Source: JBCBSP01 sp964550935
GTDB lineage: Bacteria > Pseudomonadota > Alphaproteobacteria > Caulobacterales > Maricaulaceae
DNA length: 59,989 nt
Direction of reading: 5' to 3'
Assembly (NCBI GenBank): GCA_964550935.1
Contig: CAZKBB010000009.1
Coordinates: 1 to 59,989 of the forward strand
Made by a program: the position numbers and the translations under genes. Positions 42,655 to 50,272 of this stretch are shown here, piece by piece. Under the pieces are notes generated by a model. That model made no database searches and was not told where the DNA came from. It worked only from the letters and a program-made list of their open reading frames with translations. Numbering within the stretch: the first letter of the stretch is position 1; every line of letters starts with the position of its first letter.

Positions 42655-43512
42655 ATGACACGCGCCTTGAGCGCTGAGGATCGACGCGCTCTGGAGAGCC
42701 TGGTCAGCTGGTGGGACGCGGCCGGGGTGGAGGCGCTTCCCGTCGAACCGCCCGCGCGCGCCGCGCCGGAGCGCAAGACCGCGCCCGTTTCCACGGCCGA
42801 GACCGTGCGCGAGCGCCGCCCGGCGAGCGCTCCGCGCGCCACCGCCGCGCAGGCCCGCGCGGCCGGTTACGCCCGTGATCACGGCGAGGACGCGCCCGCT
42901 CAGGACGGGCGCGTCATGGCGAACGCGGCCGGCGATCTGGACGCGCTAAGAGCCGCGCTTGAGAGCTTCGAGGGCTGCGCGCTGAAGCACACCGCGCGCA
43001 ATCTGGTGTTCTCTCGCGGGAACCCGAAAAGCCCGGTCATGGTCGTCGGCGAAGGGCCCGGCCGGGAGGAGGACGAACAGGGCGCGCCGTTCGTCGGACG
43101 CTCGGGCAGGCTGCTCGACCGCATGCTCGCCTCGATCGGGCTCGATCCGGCCGAAGTCTACGTGACGAACGTCGTGTTCTGGCGCCCGCCCGGGAACCGC
43201 AAGCCCACCGACGCCGAGATCGAGGCCTGCCGCCCCTTCGCCGAGCGCCATATCGCGCTCGTGGAGCCGAAGCTGCTCGTCTTCGCAGGGGGCATCGCCG
43301 CCCAAACGCTCTTGCACGCTAAGGCCGGGATCATGAGCCTGCGCGGGCGCTGGGCGGAGTATCGCGTGCACGGCGCCGACGGGGCGCAGACCGCCACGAT
43401 CCCCGCCCTGCCGGTCTTCCACCCGGCCTTCCTGCTTCGCCGCCCGGCGGAGAAGGCCAAGGCCTGGCGCGACATGCTGAGCCTTGGGGCCCGGCTAGGC
43501 GACGGCGGCTGA
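42655..43512 (+). CDS. Uracil-DNA glycosylase, family 4-type
   Basis: A 285-residue uracil-DNA glycosylase with a disordered, charged N-terminal 80 residues, then the UDG core: VVGEGPGREEDEQGAPFVGR (water-activating motif), VTNVVFWRPPGNRKPTDAEI, and VFHPAFLLRRP (the leucine-intercalation loop). Cysteines in GCALKHTARNLV and EACRPF may hold the Fe-S cluster of family 4 enzymes. ATG 42655 has GGAG nine bases upstream. The 3' end overlaps the convergent membrane protein gene by 18 bases. Confidence 0.87.
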   Translation: MTRALSAEDRRALESLVSWWDAAGVEALPVEPPARAAPERKTAPVSTAETVRERRPASAPRATAAQARAAGYARDHGEDAPAQDGRVMANAAGDLDALRAALESFEGCALKHTARNLVFSRGNPKSPVMVVGEGPGREEDEQGAPFVGRSGRLLDRMLASIGLDPAEVYVTNVVFWRPPGNRKPTDAEIEACRPFAERHIALVEPKLLVFAGGIAAQTLLHAKAGIMSLRGRWAEYRVHGADGAQTATIPALPVFHPAFLLRRPAEKAKAWRDMLSLGARLGDGG

Positions 43513-43902
43513 GCCGCGAGACTTCACCAGTCCGCCGGCCTGGAAGGTTGCAAAGCCCGCCACCGCCAGCGCCACGATCCAAACGAAGCTCGCGCCGAAC
43601 GCCGTCATGCCCGCGCCGAAAGCGGCCAGACCCGCGACGCTTCCCAATACCCAGCCGACATCCATGGCGACGATCGCCCAGACGACGCGTCTGAGCAGGC
43701 GCTCCATGCGCGCGATCACGACGAGCGCAGCGGCGAAGCCGAGAAGGGCCGCGCCCATCGCCTGCACCGCGAGCGCGGGCAGAGCCGGGTTCAGCGCGGC
43801 GGCGATGACCGGTCCGGCGATCAGGCATCCCACCCCGGTCGCGAACGAGAAGGACGCGTTGCCGAGCAGCACGCCGGCGGTCTTGGCTTCACACGGGGTC
43901 AT
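43495..43902 (-). CDS. Four-helix integral membrane protein, unknown
   Basis: A 135-residue protein with four hydrophobic segments, at about residues 8-37, 44-63, 70-96 and 99-120, and short loops. No known motif. It is divergent from the XRE regulator gene with 113 bases between, which hold two matching dyads, so it is probably controlled by that regulator. It overlaps the glycosylase gene tail-to-tail. Role unknown. Confidence 0.65.
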   Translation of the reverse strand: MTPCEAKTAGVLLGNASFSFATGVGCLIAGPVIAAALNPALPALAVQAMGAALLGFAAALVVIARMERLLRRVVWAIVAMDVGWVLGSVAGLAAFGAGMTAFGASFVWIVALAVAGFATFQAGGLVKSRGSAAVA

Positions 43903-43950
43903 GAGGGCGTCTCCTTTTGCGTGGCCTCGGCCGAGACACTGCGCTCTCGC

Positions 43951-43993
43951 GGTAACGCCCTCAATTACCGCCGGGGTAATATTCAGACTTACC
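43951..43993. promoter_or_regulatory. Tandem GGTAA-N9-TTACC dyads between divergent genes
   Basis: Two 19-base dyads with the same arms, GGTAA and TTACC nine bases apart, occupy 43951-43969 and 43975-43993, 24 bases from one to the next. They sit 23 bases before the XRE regulator start and 49 bases before the divergent membrane protein. They are good candidates for operators of the XRE regulator, repressing both directions; this is inference. Confidence 0.6.
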
Positions 43994-44015
43994 CCGCCGG
44001 TCTAAGCTTCCGGCC

Positions 44016-44792
44016 ATGTCGGACTTCCCCTCGCTCCTGCGCGCCGAGCGCAACGCACGCCGCCTGAGCCAGCAGGCGCTGGGGTTCGAGGCCGATGTTT
44101 CGACGCGGCACCTAAGCTTTCTGGAGACCGGGCGCGCCCGCCCGAGCCGGGCCATGATCGCGCGCCTGGCTGATGCGCTGGGCCTGTCGCTGCGCGAGCG
44201 CGCCGGGCTGTATCGCGGCGCGGGGTTCGAGCCCCCGGTCGGCGCGCGCCCGATCGAGGCTCCGGAGATGCGCGCGGTCAACGACGCCCTGGACCGGATG
44301 ATGCGCTTTCAGGAGCCGTTCCCGGCCGCGGTGCTGACCGCGAGCTGGCGTCTGGAGCGGTTCAATCGCGGCTTTGACGCCCTGATGCGGCTCGCAGGGG
44401 TCGAGGCCGCGCCGGGCGACGACCTGCTTGCGGTCTCGCTGCAGTCGCCGGCCCTGCGCGCGCTGATCCCGGACTGGGCCGCGGCGGGCGCGCATCTGTT
44501 GCGCCGCGCCTACGCCGATGCGCCCGACGCCAAGCGCCGCGCGGAGGTGTGCGCGCTGGCTGACGCTGAGCCGGAACTGGCCGACTGGCGCACCTCTGGC
44601 GAGGCCGACGATGCGCCGGTGCTGTTGCTGCGCATGGAGGCGCCGGGGGTGTCGCTGGCGTGGATTTCGGTGGTGGCGCGCTTCGGCGGGCCCTCCGACA
44701 TCACCGCCCAGGAGCTGATGATCGAGTTCTACCACCCCGCCGATGCGGCGACGGAAGCCTTCGCGCGCGAGCACCTGGCCGCCCCCGGTTAG
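44016..44792 (+). CDS. XRE-family regulator with MmyB-like ligand domain
   Basis: A 258-residue regulator with an N-terminal helix-turn-helix (LRAERNARRLSQQALGFEAD then VSTRHLSFLETGRARPSRAM) and a C-terminal MmyB-like domain (PF17765), which in some structures binds a fatty acid. The EPFPAAVLTASWRLERFNRG stretch starts that domain. It is divergent from the four-helix membrane protein and likely regulates it and itself through the paired dyads between them. The ligand is not known. Confidence 0.83.
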   Translation: MSDFPSLLRAERNARRLSQQALGFEADVSTRHLSFLETGRARPSRAMIARLADALGLSLRERAGLYRGAGFEPPVGARPIEAPEMRAVNDALDRMMRFQEPFPAAVLTASWRLERFNRGFDALMRLAGVEAAPGDDLLAVSLQSPALRALIPDWAAAGAHLLRRAYADAPDAKRRAEVCALADAEPELADWRTSGEADDAPVLLLRMEAPGVSLAWISVVARFGGPSDITAQELMIEFYHPADAATEAFAREHLAAPG

Positions 44793-45361
44793 CGCTTCAG
44801 GTCCGAGGCCTCGTCGATGTCGCGCAACGGGCGAAGATGCGCGATGCGGCTCAGGCCTTCACGCTGGAGGTTGGCCTCCAGGTCCGAGCGTGCGTGCTGG
44901 GTGGACCAGCGAACCCCGTCGAACAGCGATTTCGAGGCCGGCGCGTTCAGACCCAGAAGCCAGTAGCCGCCGTCCATGGCCGGGCCGATCACCGCGTCAT
45001 GGCGCTTCAGCGCGGCGAAGCCGGACGCGATGTCCGCAGCGCTCACGTCCGGCGCGTCGGTCCCGATGACGCAGACCGGGCCTCGCGCATCAACCGCGCG
45101 GGCCTGCCGTGCGCCGAGATCGCCGGCCCCTTGCGCGGTTCGGTCGAGCGCGTCGGGCCACACCTTGGGAAAGCGGCGGTGCAGCGCCCGGTCCGGCGCT
45201 GCGGCCAGCACGGTCTTCCAACGTCGATCCTGCACTGCGCGCAGGATCCGCGCCGTCATGGCGCGATGGCGCCGCCAGGCCTGAACCTTGCCGATCCCGG
45301 CGGCGAGCCGGGTCTTGGCGCCGCCGATCACCGGCGCCTTGGCGAATACGATCAGCCTCAT
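44789..45361 (-). CDS. TIGR04282-family glycosyltransferase-like protein
   Basis: A 190-residue GT-A fold protein (DUF2064, TIGR04282), known as an arsenosugar-biosynthesis-associated glycosyltransferase. Seen: LIVFAKAPVIGGAKTRLAAG (nucleotide-binding start), VCVIGTDAPDVSAADIASGF, AVIGPAMDGGYWLLGL, and FDGVRWSTQHARSD. Its start overlaps the TIGR04283 gene stop (ATGA), the usual pairing. No ArsM, ArsS or other arsenic genes lie nearby, so the arsenosugar role is uncertain. Confidence 0.8.
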   Translation of the reverse strand: MRLIVFAKAPVIGGAKTRLAAGIGKVQAWRRHRAMTARILRAVQDRRWKTVLAAAPDRALHRRFPKVWPDALDRTAQGAGDLGARQARAVDARGPVCVIGTDAPDVSAADIASGFAALKRHDAVIGPAMDGGYWLLGLNAPASKSLFDGVRWSTQHARSDLEANLQREGLSRIAHLRPLRDIDEASDLKR

Positions 45362-46059
45362 CGATAGCGCCGGGCGAGGGCGGCCGGATCGGCGCCGGCG
45401 TAGTATCGCGCCAGAAGGGTGAGATTCTTCGCCGACCGCTTCAGATAACCCTCACGCGCGAAGCGCTCGGCGCTCGTCACGGCCTTGGCCGGCAGGATCG
45501 TCAGCCGCGAGCGCCCGATGCGGCGCACCAGATTGACGTCCTCGAACAGCGCCCACGGCTTGAACCCGCCCAGCCGCTCGTAGAAGCCGCGCGTGAGGAT
45601 CAGCCCCTGATCGCCGTAGGGCAGCTTCAAGGCGCGCGCGCGCCAGTTGACCATCGCGGCGAGGCGCCGGGCCCGGCCGCTGTGCTCGTCCAGGGCGAAG
45701 GCGAAGGCCGCGGCGCGGTCGCGGTCCTGCGCCTGCTTGAGGAACAACTCCGCCGGCCGGCTCCACCCGGGCGAGAGCGCGGTGTCGGCGTGCAAGAAGA
45801 GATAGGCGTCGCCGGGCCCCATCGCCCCGGCCGCCGCTTGCGCGCCGGCGGCGAGCTGGGCGCCGCGGCCTTTCGCGCCGGTCACGACGCGAAAGCCCAG
45901 CTCGCGCGCGACCGCGACGGTGCGGTCGGTCGAGCCCGCGTCGGCGAGCGTCCACTCCGCCACCAGCCCGGTGCGCACGCCCTCCTCCAGCGCGGCGAAG
46001 GCGCGCGGCAGGCGTTCGGCTTCGTTGAGCGCTGGAATGACGGGCACGAGGCGGATCAT
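45358..46059 (-). CDS. TIGR04283-family glycosyltransferase
   Basis: A 233-residue family 2 (GT-A) glycosyltransferase. It shows VPVIPALNEAERLPRAFAAL, LADAGSTDRTVAVARELG, YLFLHADTALSPGW (DxD-like), and the GGFKPWALFEDVNLVRRIGR acceptor block. Paired with the TIGR04282 gene. It may glycosylate a small lipid or methylated arsenic compound; the true substrate is unknown. Confidence 0.82.
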   Translation of the reverse strand: MIRLVPVIPALNEAERLPRAFAALEEGVRTGLVAEWTLADAGSTDRTVAVARELGFRVVTGAKGRGAQLAAGAQAAAGAMGPGDAYLFLHADTALSPGWSRPAELFLKQAQDRDRAAAFAFALDEHSGRARRLAAMVNWRARALKLPYGDQGLILTRGFYERLGGFKPWALFEDVNLVRRIGRSRLTILPAKAVTSAERFAREGYLKRSAKNLTLLARYYAGADPAALARRYR

Positions 46060-46103
46060 GGCGGACTTGTCGCGGCCGGGGCTGGGGGAGTCAACGCAGA
46101 AAT

Positions 46104-46118
46104 GTTCTTGCTATGTTC
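46104..46118 (+). promoter_or_regulatory. LexA-type SOS box upstream of the radical SAM gene
   Basis: GTTC-TTGCTAT-GTTC at 46104-46118 is an exact GTTC-N7-GTTC, the alphaproteobacterial LexA operator. It ends 25 bases before the ATG at 46144, suitable for blocking a promoter. A 7-codon mini-frame (ATG 46124, MELAFQT) ends overlapping that ATG. DNA damage control of the gene is inferred, not shown. Confidence 0.6.
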
Positions 46119-46143
46119 CAATCATGGAGTTAGCGTTCCAAAC

Positions 46144-47253
46144 ATGAACGCCCGCGCGCCCATACCCCGCCGATCCGAAGCCCTGCCCGAGACCCATCAA
46201 TCGCGCGGGCGCGGGGCGAAGTCCAATGCGGCGGGGCGCTACGAGCGCGAAACGCGCGAGCCGTTCGACGACGGCTGGGGCGAGGGCGATCCGGCGCCGC
46301 CGAAGATCGAGACCCGGCTGGTGCGCGACGCCTCGCGCAGCATCATCGCCACCAATGACAGCCCGGACATCGGGTTCGACCGCTCGATCAACCCCTATCG
46401 CGGCTGCGAGCACGGCTGCATCTACTGCTACGCGCGCCCGACCCACGCCTATTGGGGCTATTCCGCCGGCGTCGATTTCGAAAGCACCATTCTCTACAAG
46501 CCCGACGCGGCGGGCCTTCTGCGCAAGACGTTCGCGAAGAAGAGCTATCGGCCCGAGCCGATCGTGATCGGCGCGATCACGGACCCCTACCAGCCGGTCG
46601 AACGGCGACTGCGCGCCACGCGCGGGCTCCTGGAGGTGTTCTTGGAGCACAAGCATCCGGTCAGCCTGATCACGAAGTCGGCGAGCGTGACGCGCGACGT
46701 GGACCTTTTGCGCGAGCTCGCCGCCCAAGGCCTCGGGCGGGTCGCGATCTCGATCACCACGCAGGACCGCCGGCTCGCGCGCGCCATGGAGCCGCGCGCG
46801 TCGACGCCGGCGCGCCGCTTTGAAGCGATCGAGACCCTCGCCGAGGCCGGCGTGCCGGTGACGCTGATGACCGCGCCGGTCATCCCGGGCCTCACCGATC
46901 ACGAGATCGAGGCGCTGTTGAAGACCGGCGCCGAGGCCGGCGCGAGCCATGCCGGCTACGTGCTGCTGCGCCTGCCGCTGGAGGTGCGCGACCTGTTCGA
47001 ACAATGGCTGAAGGCCGAGCGCCCCGACGCGGCCGCGAAGGTGATGAGCCTTATCCGCCAGACCCGGGGCGGGCGCGATTACGATCCCACCTTCGGCAAG
47101 CGCGGCGTCGGCGAGGGCCCGATCGCGGAGCTGATCGCGAAGCGCTTCCGCGCCGCGGTGCGCCGCTACGGGCTGGAGACCGAACGGCGCAAGCTGCGCA
47201 TGGATCTGTTCCAGCGGCCCATCGCGGATGAAACCCAGCTGAGCCTGTTCTAG
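46144..47253 (+). CDS. PA0069-family radical SAM protein
   Basis: A 369-residue radical SAM protein related to the spore photoproduct lyase group (PA0069 family). The cluster motif is RGCEHGCIYCYARPTHAYWG (Cx3Cx2C). GFDRSINPYRGCEHGC, IVIGAITDPYQPVERRL and SLITKSASVTRDVDLLRELA are family marks. ATG 46144 is chosen as the first Met before the conserved N-terminal arm; the longer open frame upstream is unrelated. A LexA-type box precedes it, suggesting a DNA-repair or damage-linked role. The substrate is unknown. Confidence 0.85.
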   Translation: MNARAPIPRRSEALPETHQSRGRGAKSNAAGRYERETREPFDDGWGEGDPAPPKIETRLVRDASRSIIATNDSPDIGFDRSINPYRGCEHGCIYCYARPTHAYWGYSAGVDFESTILYKPDAAGLLRKTFAKKSYRPEPIVIGAITDPYQPVERRLRATRGLLEVFLEHKHPVSLITKSASVTRDVDLLRELAAQGLGRVAISITTQDRRLARAMEPRASTPARRFEAIETLAEAGVPVTLMTAPVIPGLTDHEIEALLKTGAEAGASHAGYVLLRLPLEVRDLFEQWLKAERPDAAAKVMSLIRQTRGGRDYDPTFGKRGVGEGPIAELIAKRFRAAVRRYGLETERRKLRMDLFQRPIADETQLSLF

Positions 47254-47286
47254 CCTTGTCGGCCGAACGCCCCCTGGAGCCTTTGC

Positions 47287-47889
47287 ATGAAGCCGCAGCG
47301 CCGCTTCGACACCCTGACCGTCGGCGTGGACGAGGCCGGACGCGGCCCGCTTGCAGGTCCGGTGGTGGCGGCCGCGGTGATCCTGCCGGCGCGGTTTCCC
47401 GGCGGGCGCGGATCGTTGACGGACTCCAAGGCGCTCGGCGCGAAGCGGCGCGAAGCGCTCGCGGCGGCGATCCGCAGCCACGCCCTGGTCGGCGTGGGGA
47501 TCGCCGAGCCGGCCGAGATCGATGCGGTCAACATCCTCAACGCCACCATGAACGCCATGTGCCGCGCGCTCGAAGCCCTGCCGGCGAAGGCCGAACGCGC
47601 GCTGATCGACGGCGACCGACTGCCCGCGCGCCTGCCCTGCCAGGGCGAAGCGCTCGTGGGTGGCGATGCGCGCGAGCCCGCGATCTCGGCCGCCTCGATC
47701 ATCGCCAAGACCGTGCGCGATCATCTCATGGGCGCGGCCGACCGCCGCTTTCCCGGCTACGGCTTCGCGTCTCACAAGGGCTATGGTTGCCCGGTCCACG
47801 CCGCGGCTCTGGAGGCGCTGGGTCCCTGCCCCCTTCATCGGTTAAGCTACGCGCCTGTGCGCGCCGCGCTGCAGACGCGCCTCGTGTAG
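47287..47889 (+). CDS. rnhB: Ribonuclease HII
   Basis: A 200-residue endonuclease cleaving RNA of RNA-DNA hybrids and single ribonucleotides in DNA. The catalytic acids are seen in VGVDEAGRGPLAGPVVAAAV (Asp-Glu-rich first motif), ALIDGDRLP and ISAASIIAKTVRDHLM. GYGFASHKGYGCPVHAAALE is typical of the C-terminus. It is 33 bases after the radical SAM stop, so both may be cotranscribed. Confidence 0.93.
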   Translation: MKPQRRFDTLTVGVDEAGRGPLAGPVVAAAVILPARFPGGRGSLTDSKALGAKRREALAAAIRSHALVGVGIAEPAEIDAVNILNATMNAMCRALEALPAKAERALIDGDRLPARLPCQGEALVGGDAREPAISAASIIAKTVRDHLMGAADRRFPGYGFASHKGYGCPVHAAALEALGPCPLHRLSYAPVRAALQTRLV

Positions 47890-47987
47890 GCGCTGAGAAA
47901 AAAGACCCGCGTCGGCGCGCATTCACCAACTGGTAAGCCGCATCGATTCACGCATGCGGAATCAGCGGGTTGCGAAAGGGTGTTTTG
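47890..47987 (+). promoter_or_regulatory. ccrM promoter region with two GANTC sites
   Basis: The 98 bases before ccrM hold GATTC (47945-47949) and GAATC (47959-47963), both GANTC targets of CcrM, 14 bases apart. In Caulobacter, methylation of such leader sites damps ccrM transcription. A degenerate CtrA-like box, TTCA-N7-GTAA, lies at 47922-47936, with one mismatch per half. AAAGGG at 47975-47980 would serve translation. Confidence 0.55.
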
Positions 47988-49097
47988 GTGGTTTGCGAAG
48001 CTGACGGCGAGCGCGCGCTTCCCTTGGATGCGATCCTTCACGGCGACTGCGTGGAGGTGATGAAGGGCTTGCCCGACAATTCGGTGGATCTGATCTTCGC
48101 CGACCCGCCCTACAATCTCCAGCTGGGCGGGGATCTGCACCGGCCGGACAACTCCCGCGTCGATGCGGTCGACGCCGAATGGGACCAGATCGGCGATTTC
48201 GACGCCTACGACCTGTTCAGCTGCGCCTGGCTGGAGGAGGCCCGCCGCGTGCTGAAGGATAACGGCGCGCTGTGGACGATCGGCAGCTATCACAACATCT
48301 TTCGCGTGGGCGCCTTCCTGCAGGACATGGGCTTCTGGATCCTCAACGATGTGATCTGGCGCAAGTCCAACCCGATGCCGAACTTCAAGGGCACGCGCTT
48401 CACCAATGCGCACGAGACCCTGATCTGGGCGGCCAAGCACCGCGACAGCCGCGTCACCTTCAATTACGCCGCGATGAAGGCGCTGAACGACGGGGTGCAG
48501 ATGCGCTCCGACTGGACGCTGCCGATCTGCGCGGGCGGCGAGCGGATCAAGCTGGCCGACGGCAAGAAGGCCCACCCCACCCAGAAGCCCGAAGGCCTTC
48601 TCCATCGCGTGCTGCTGGCCACGACCGATCCCGGCGACGTGGTGCTCGATCCGTTCTTCGGCACCGGCACGACCGGGGCGGTCGCCAAGACGCTCGGCCG
48701 CCGCTTCATCGGGATAGAGGCCGACGCGGATTATCTGGAGCTGGCGACAAAGCGCATCGCCGCGATCGAGCCGGCCACAGCGGACGCCTTCGACGTCACC
48801 CAGTCCAAGCGCAAGATGGCGCGCATCCCCTTCGGCGCGCTGATCGAGGCCGGGCTCGTGAAGGCCGGCGACACGCTTTATTGCGGCCAAGGTCGGCGCA
48901 CCGCGCGGGTGCGCGCAGACGGGACGATCGTCGCGGCGGGCGAGGCCGGCTCGATCCATCAGGTGGGCGCGCGCGTGACCGGCGCGCCCTCGTGCAACGG
49001 CTGGGTGTTCTGGCATGTGCGCCTGAACGGGGCGCTGGCGCCGCTCGACACGCTGCGCGCGCGCATCCGCGCCGAGATGGACGCGGCCGGCGTCTAG
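47988..49097 (+). CDS. ccrM: Cell-cycle DNA methyltransferase CcrM (GANTC)
   Basis: A beta-class N6-adenine methyltransferase of about 369 residues that methylates GANTC and helps order the alphaproteobacterial cell cycle. Motifs: SVDLIFADPPYNLQLGGDL (catalytic DPPY), GSYHNIFRVG, DVIWRKSNPMPNFKGTRFTN, KKAHPTQKPEGLLHRVLLA, and the SAM motif LDPFFGTGTTGAVAKTLG. The C-terminal DNA-binding module (SIHQVGARVTGAPSCNGWVF) marks true CcrM. Start uncertain between TTG 47970, TTG 47985 and GTG 47988; the last has AAAGGG seven bases before it. Confidence 0.93.
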   Translation: MVCEADGERALPLDAILHGDCVEVMKGLPDNSVDLIFADPPYNLQLGGDLHRPDNSRVDAVDAEWDQIGDFDAYDLFSCAWLEEARRVLKDNGALWTIGSYHNIFRVGAFLQDMGFWILNDVIWRKSNPMPNFKGTRFTNAHETLIWAAKHRDSRVTFNYAAMKALNDGVQMRSDWTLPICAGGERIKLADGKKAHPTQKPEGLLHRVLLATTDPGDVVLDPFFGTGTTGAVAKTLGRRFIGIEADADYLELATKRIAAIEPATADAFDVTQSKRKMARIPFGALIEAGLVKAGDTLYCGQGRRTARVRADGTIVAAGEAGSIHQVGARVTGAPSCNGWVFWHVRLNGALAPLDTLRARIRAEMDAAGV

Positions 49098-49114
49098 CGT
49101 CAGGCTGCCAGCCC

Positions 49115-50272
49115 ATGGCGATCCTGTTCAACCCGGCCGCGGCCCGGCCCGCGGTCCTCTCCAAACGCGCGCTCGCCCGCTTCACCGCCGCGGCCGCCGC
49201 GCATCCGCTTGAAGCGCTGGCCCACTGCCCCGCTCACGCCGAGACCTCGCTCATCGCGCTGGACGGGCTGGCGCAGCGCCTCGGCGTGGCGCGCATCTGG
49301 TTCAAGGACGAGCGCGGGCGCATGGGGCTTGGCAGTTTCAAGGCGCTCGGCGGCGCTTACGCGGTAATGCGGCTCCTGGAGGAAGCGCTCGCTTGTGAGC
49401 TTGGCCGCGCGCCGACGCCGGAGGAGCTCATGGGCGAAACAGCGCGCCGCATCGCGCGCACGCTCACCGTGACCGCGGCGACCGACGGCAATCACGGCCT
49501 GTCCGTCGCGGCCGGGGCGCGGGTGTTCGGCCTGAACGGCGTCATCTTCGTGCACGCCCGCGTCGGCCCGGAGCGCATCGCGCGCATCGAGGCCGAGGGC
49601 GCCGAGGTGCGCGTGGTCGACGGGCTGTTCGATGACGCGGTCGCAGCCGCGCGGGAGGCGGGTGCACGCGACGGCTGGGCGGTGATCGGAGACACCGCGC
49701 TCGACCCCGACGACGCGCACTCCGGCGAGGTCGTCCAGGGCTACGCCGCCCTCGCCCACGAGCTCGACGGACAGCTGGACGGCGCCGGCGCTGAACCGAG
49801 CCACGTCTTCATCCAGGCCGGCGTCGGCGGGCTCGCCGCGGCGGTGTTCGCAGCCCTGGCGCTCCAGCGTGGCCCCCAGCGACCAACGGCGGTCTGCGTC
49901 GAGCCGGAAACCGCCCCGGCGTTATTCGCCAGCTTCGAGGCGGGCGAGGCGCGCCGCGCGCCCGACGCCGGGCCGACATCGATGGAGATGCTGGACTGCC
50001 ATGCGCCCTCAGCGCTCGCCTTCGAAACGCTGAGCGCCTGCGCGGACGCGTTTCAGACCGTGACGGACGCGCGCGCCGAAGCGGCCGCCGCGCTGCTCGC
50101 TCAACCTGAGGGCGGAGATCCGGCCCTGCCCTGCACCCCGACCGCCGCGGCCGGGCTCGCCGGGCTCATCGCCGCGCTTGAAGACGCGGATGCCGCGGCG
50201 CGTCTCAGCTTGAGCGCTGAAAGCGAGGTCGTGCTCATGGGCACTGAAGGCCTCGGGCCCTACGCGGCCTAA
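49115..50272 (+). CDS. dpaL: Diaminopropionate ammonia-lyase-type PLP enzyme
   Basis: A 385-residue fold-type II PLP enzyme. The PLP lysine is in MGLGSFKALGGAYAVMRLLE, and the cofactor phosphate loop is in FIQAGVGGLAAAVFAALA; TVTAATDGNHGLSVAAGARV is the substrate-binding asparagine block. The N-terminal ALAHCPAHAETSLIALDGLA and GVARIWFKDERGRMGLGSFK are as in YgeX/DpaL, which turns 2,3-diaminopropionate into pyruvate and ammonia. It could also be a serine or threonine dehydratase. Starts 17 bases after ccrM and overlaps mutY at the 3' end. Confidence 0.8.
   Translation: MAILFNPAAARPAVLSKRALARFTAAAAAHPLEALAHCPAHAETSLIALDGLAQRLGVARIWFKDERGRMGLGSFKALGGAYAVMRLLEEALACELGRAPTPEELMGETARRIARTLTVTAATDGNHGLSVAAGARVFGLNGVIFVHARVGPERIARIEAEGAEVRVVDGLFDDAVAAAREAGARDGWAVIGDTALDPDDAHSGEVVQGYAALAHELDGQLDGAGAEPSHVFIQAGVGGLAAAVFAALALQRGPQRPTAVCVEPETAPALFASFEAGEARRAPDAGPTSMEMLDCHAPSALAFETLSACADAFQTVTDARAEAAAALLAQPEGGDPALPCTPTAAAGLAGLIAALEDADAAARLSLSAESEVVLMGTEGLGPYAA

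Noticed and set aside
45109..46143. N-terminal extension of the radical SAM protein
   Set aside because: It runs opposite the two glycosyltransferases and ends at a promoter with a LexA-type box; the family begins near 46144.
47922..47936. Definite CtrA box at ccrM
   Set aside because: Only TTCA-N7-GTAA is found, one mismatch in each half; kept as a weak remark only.
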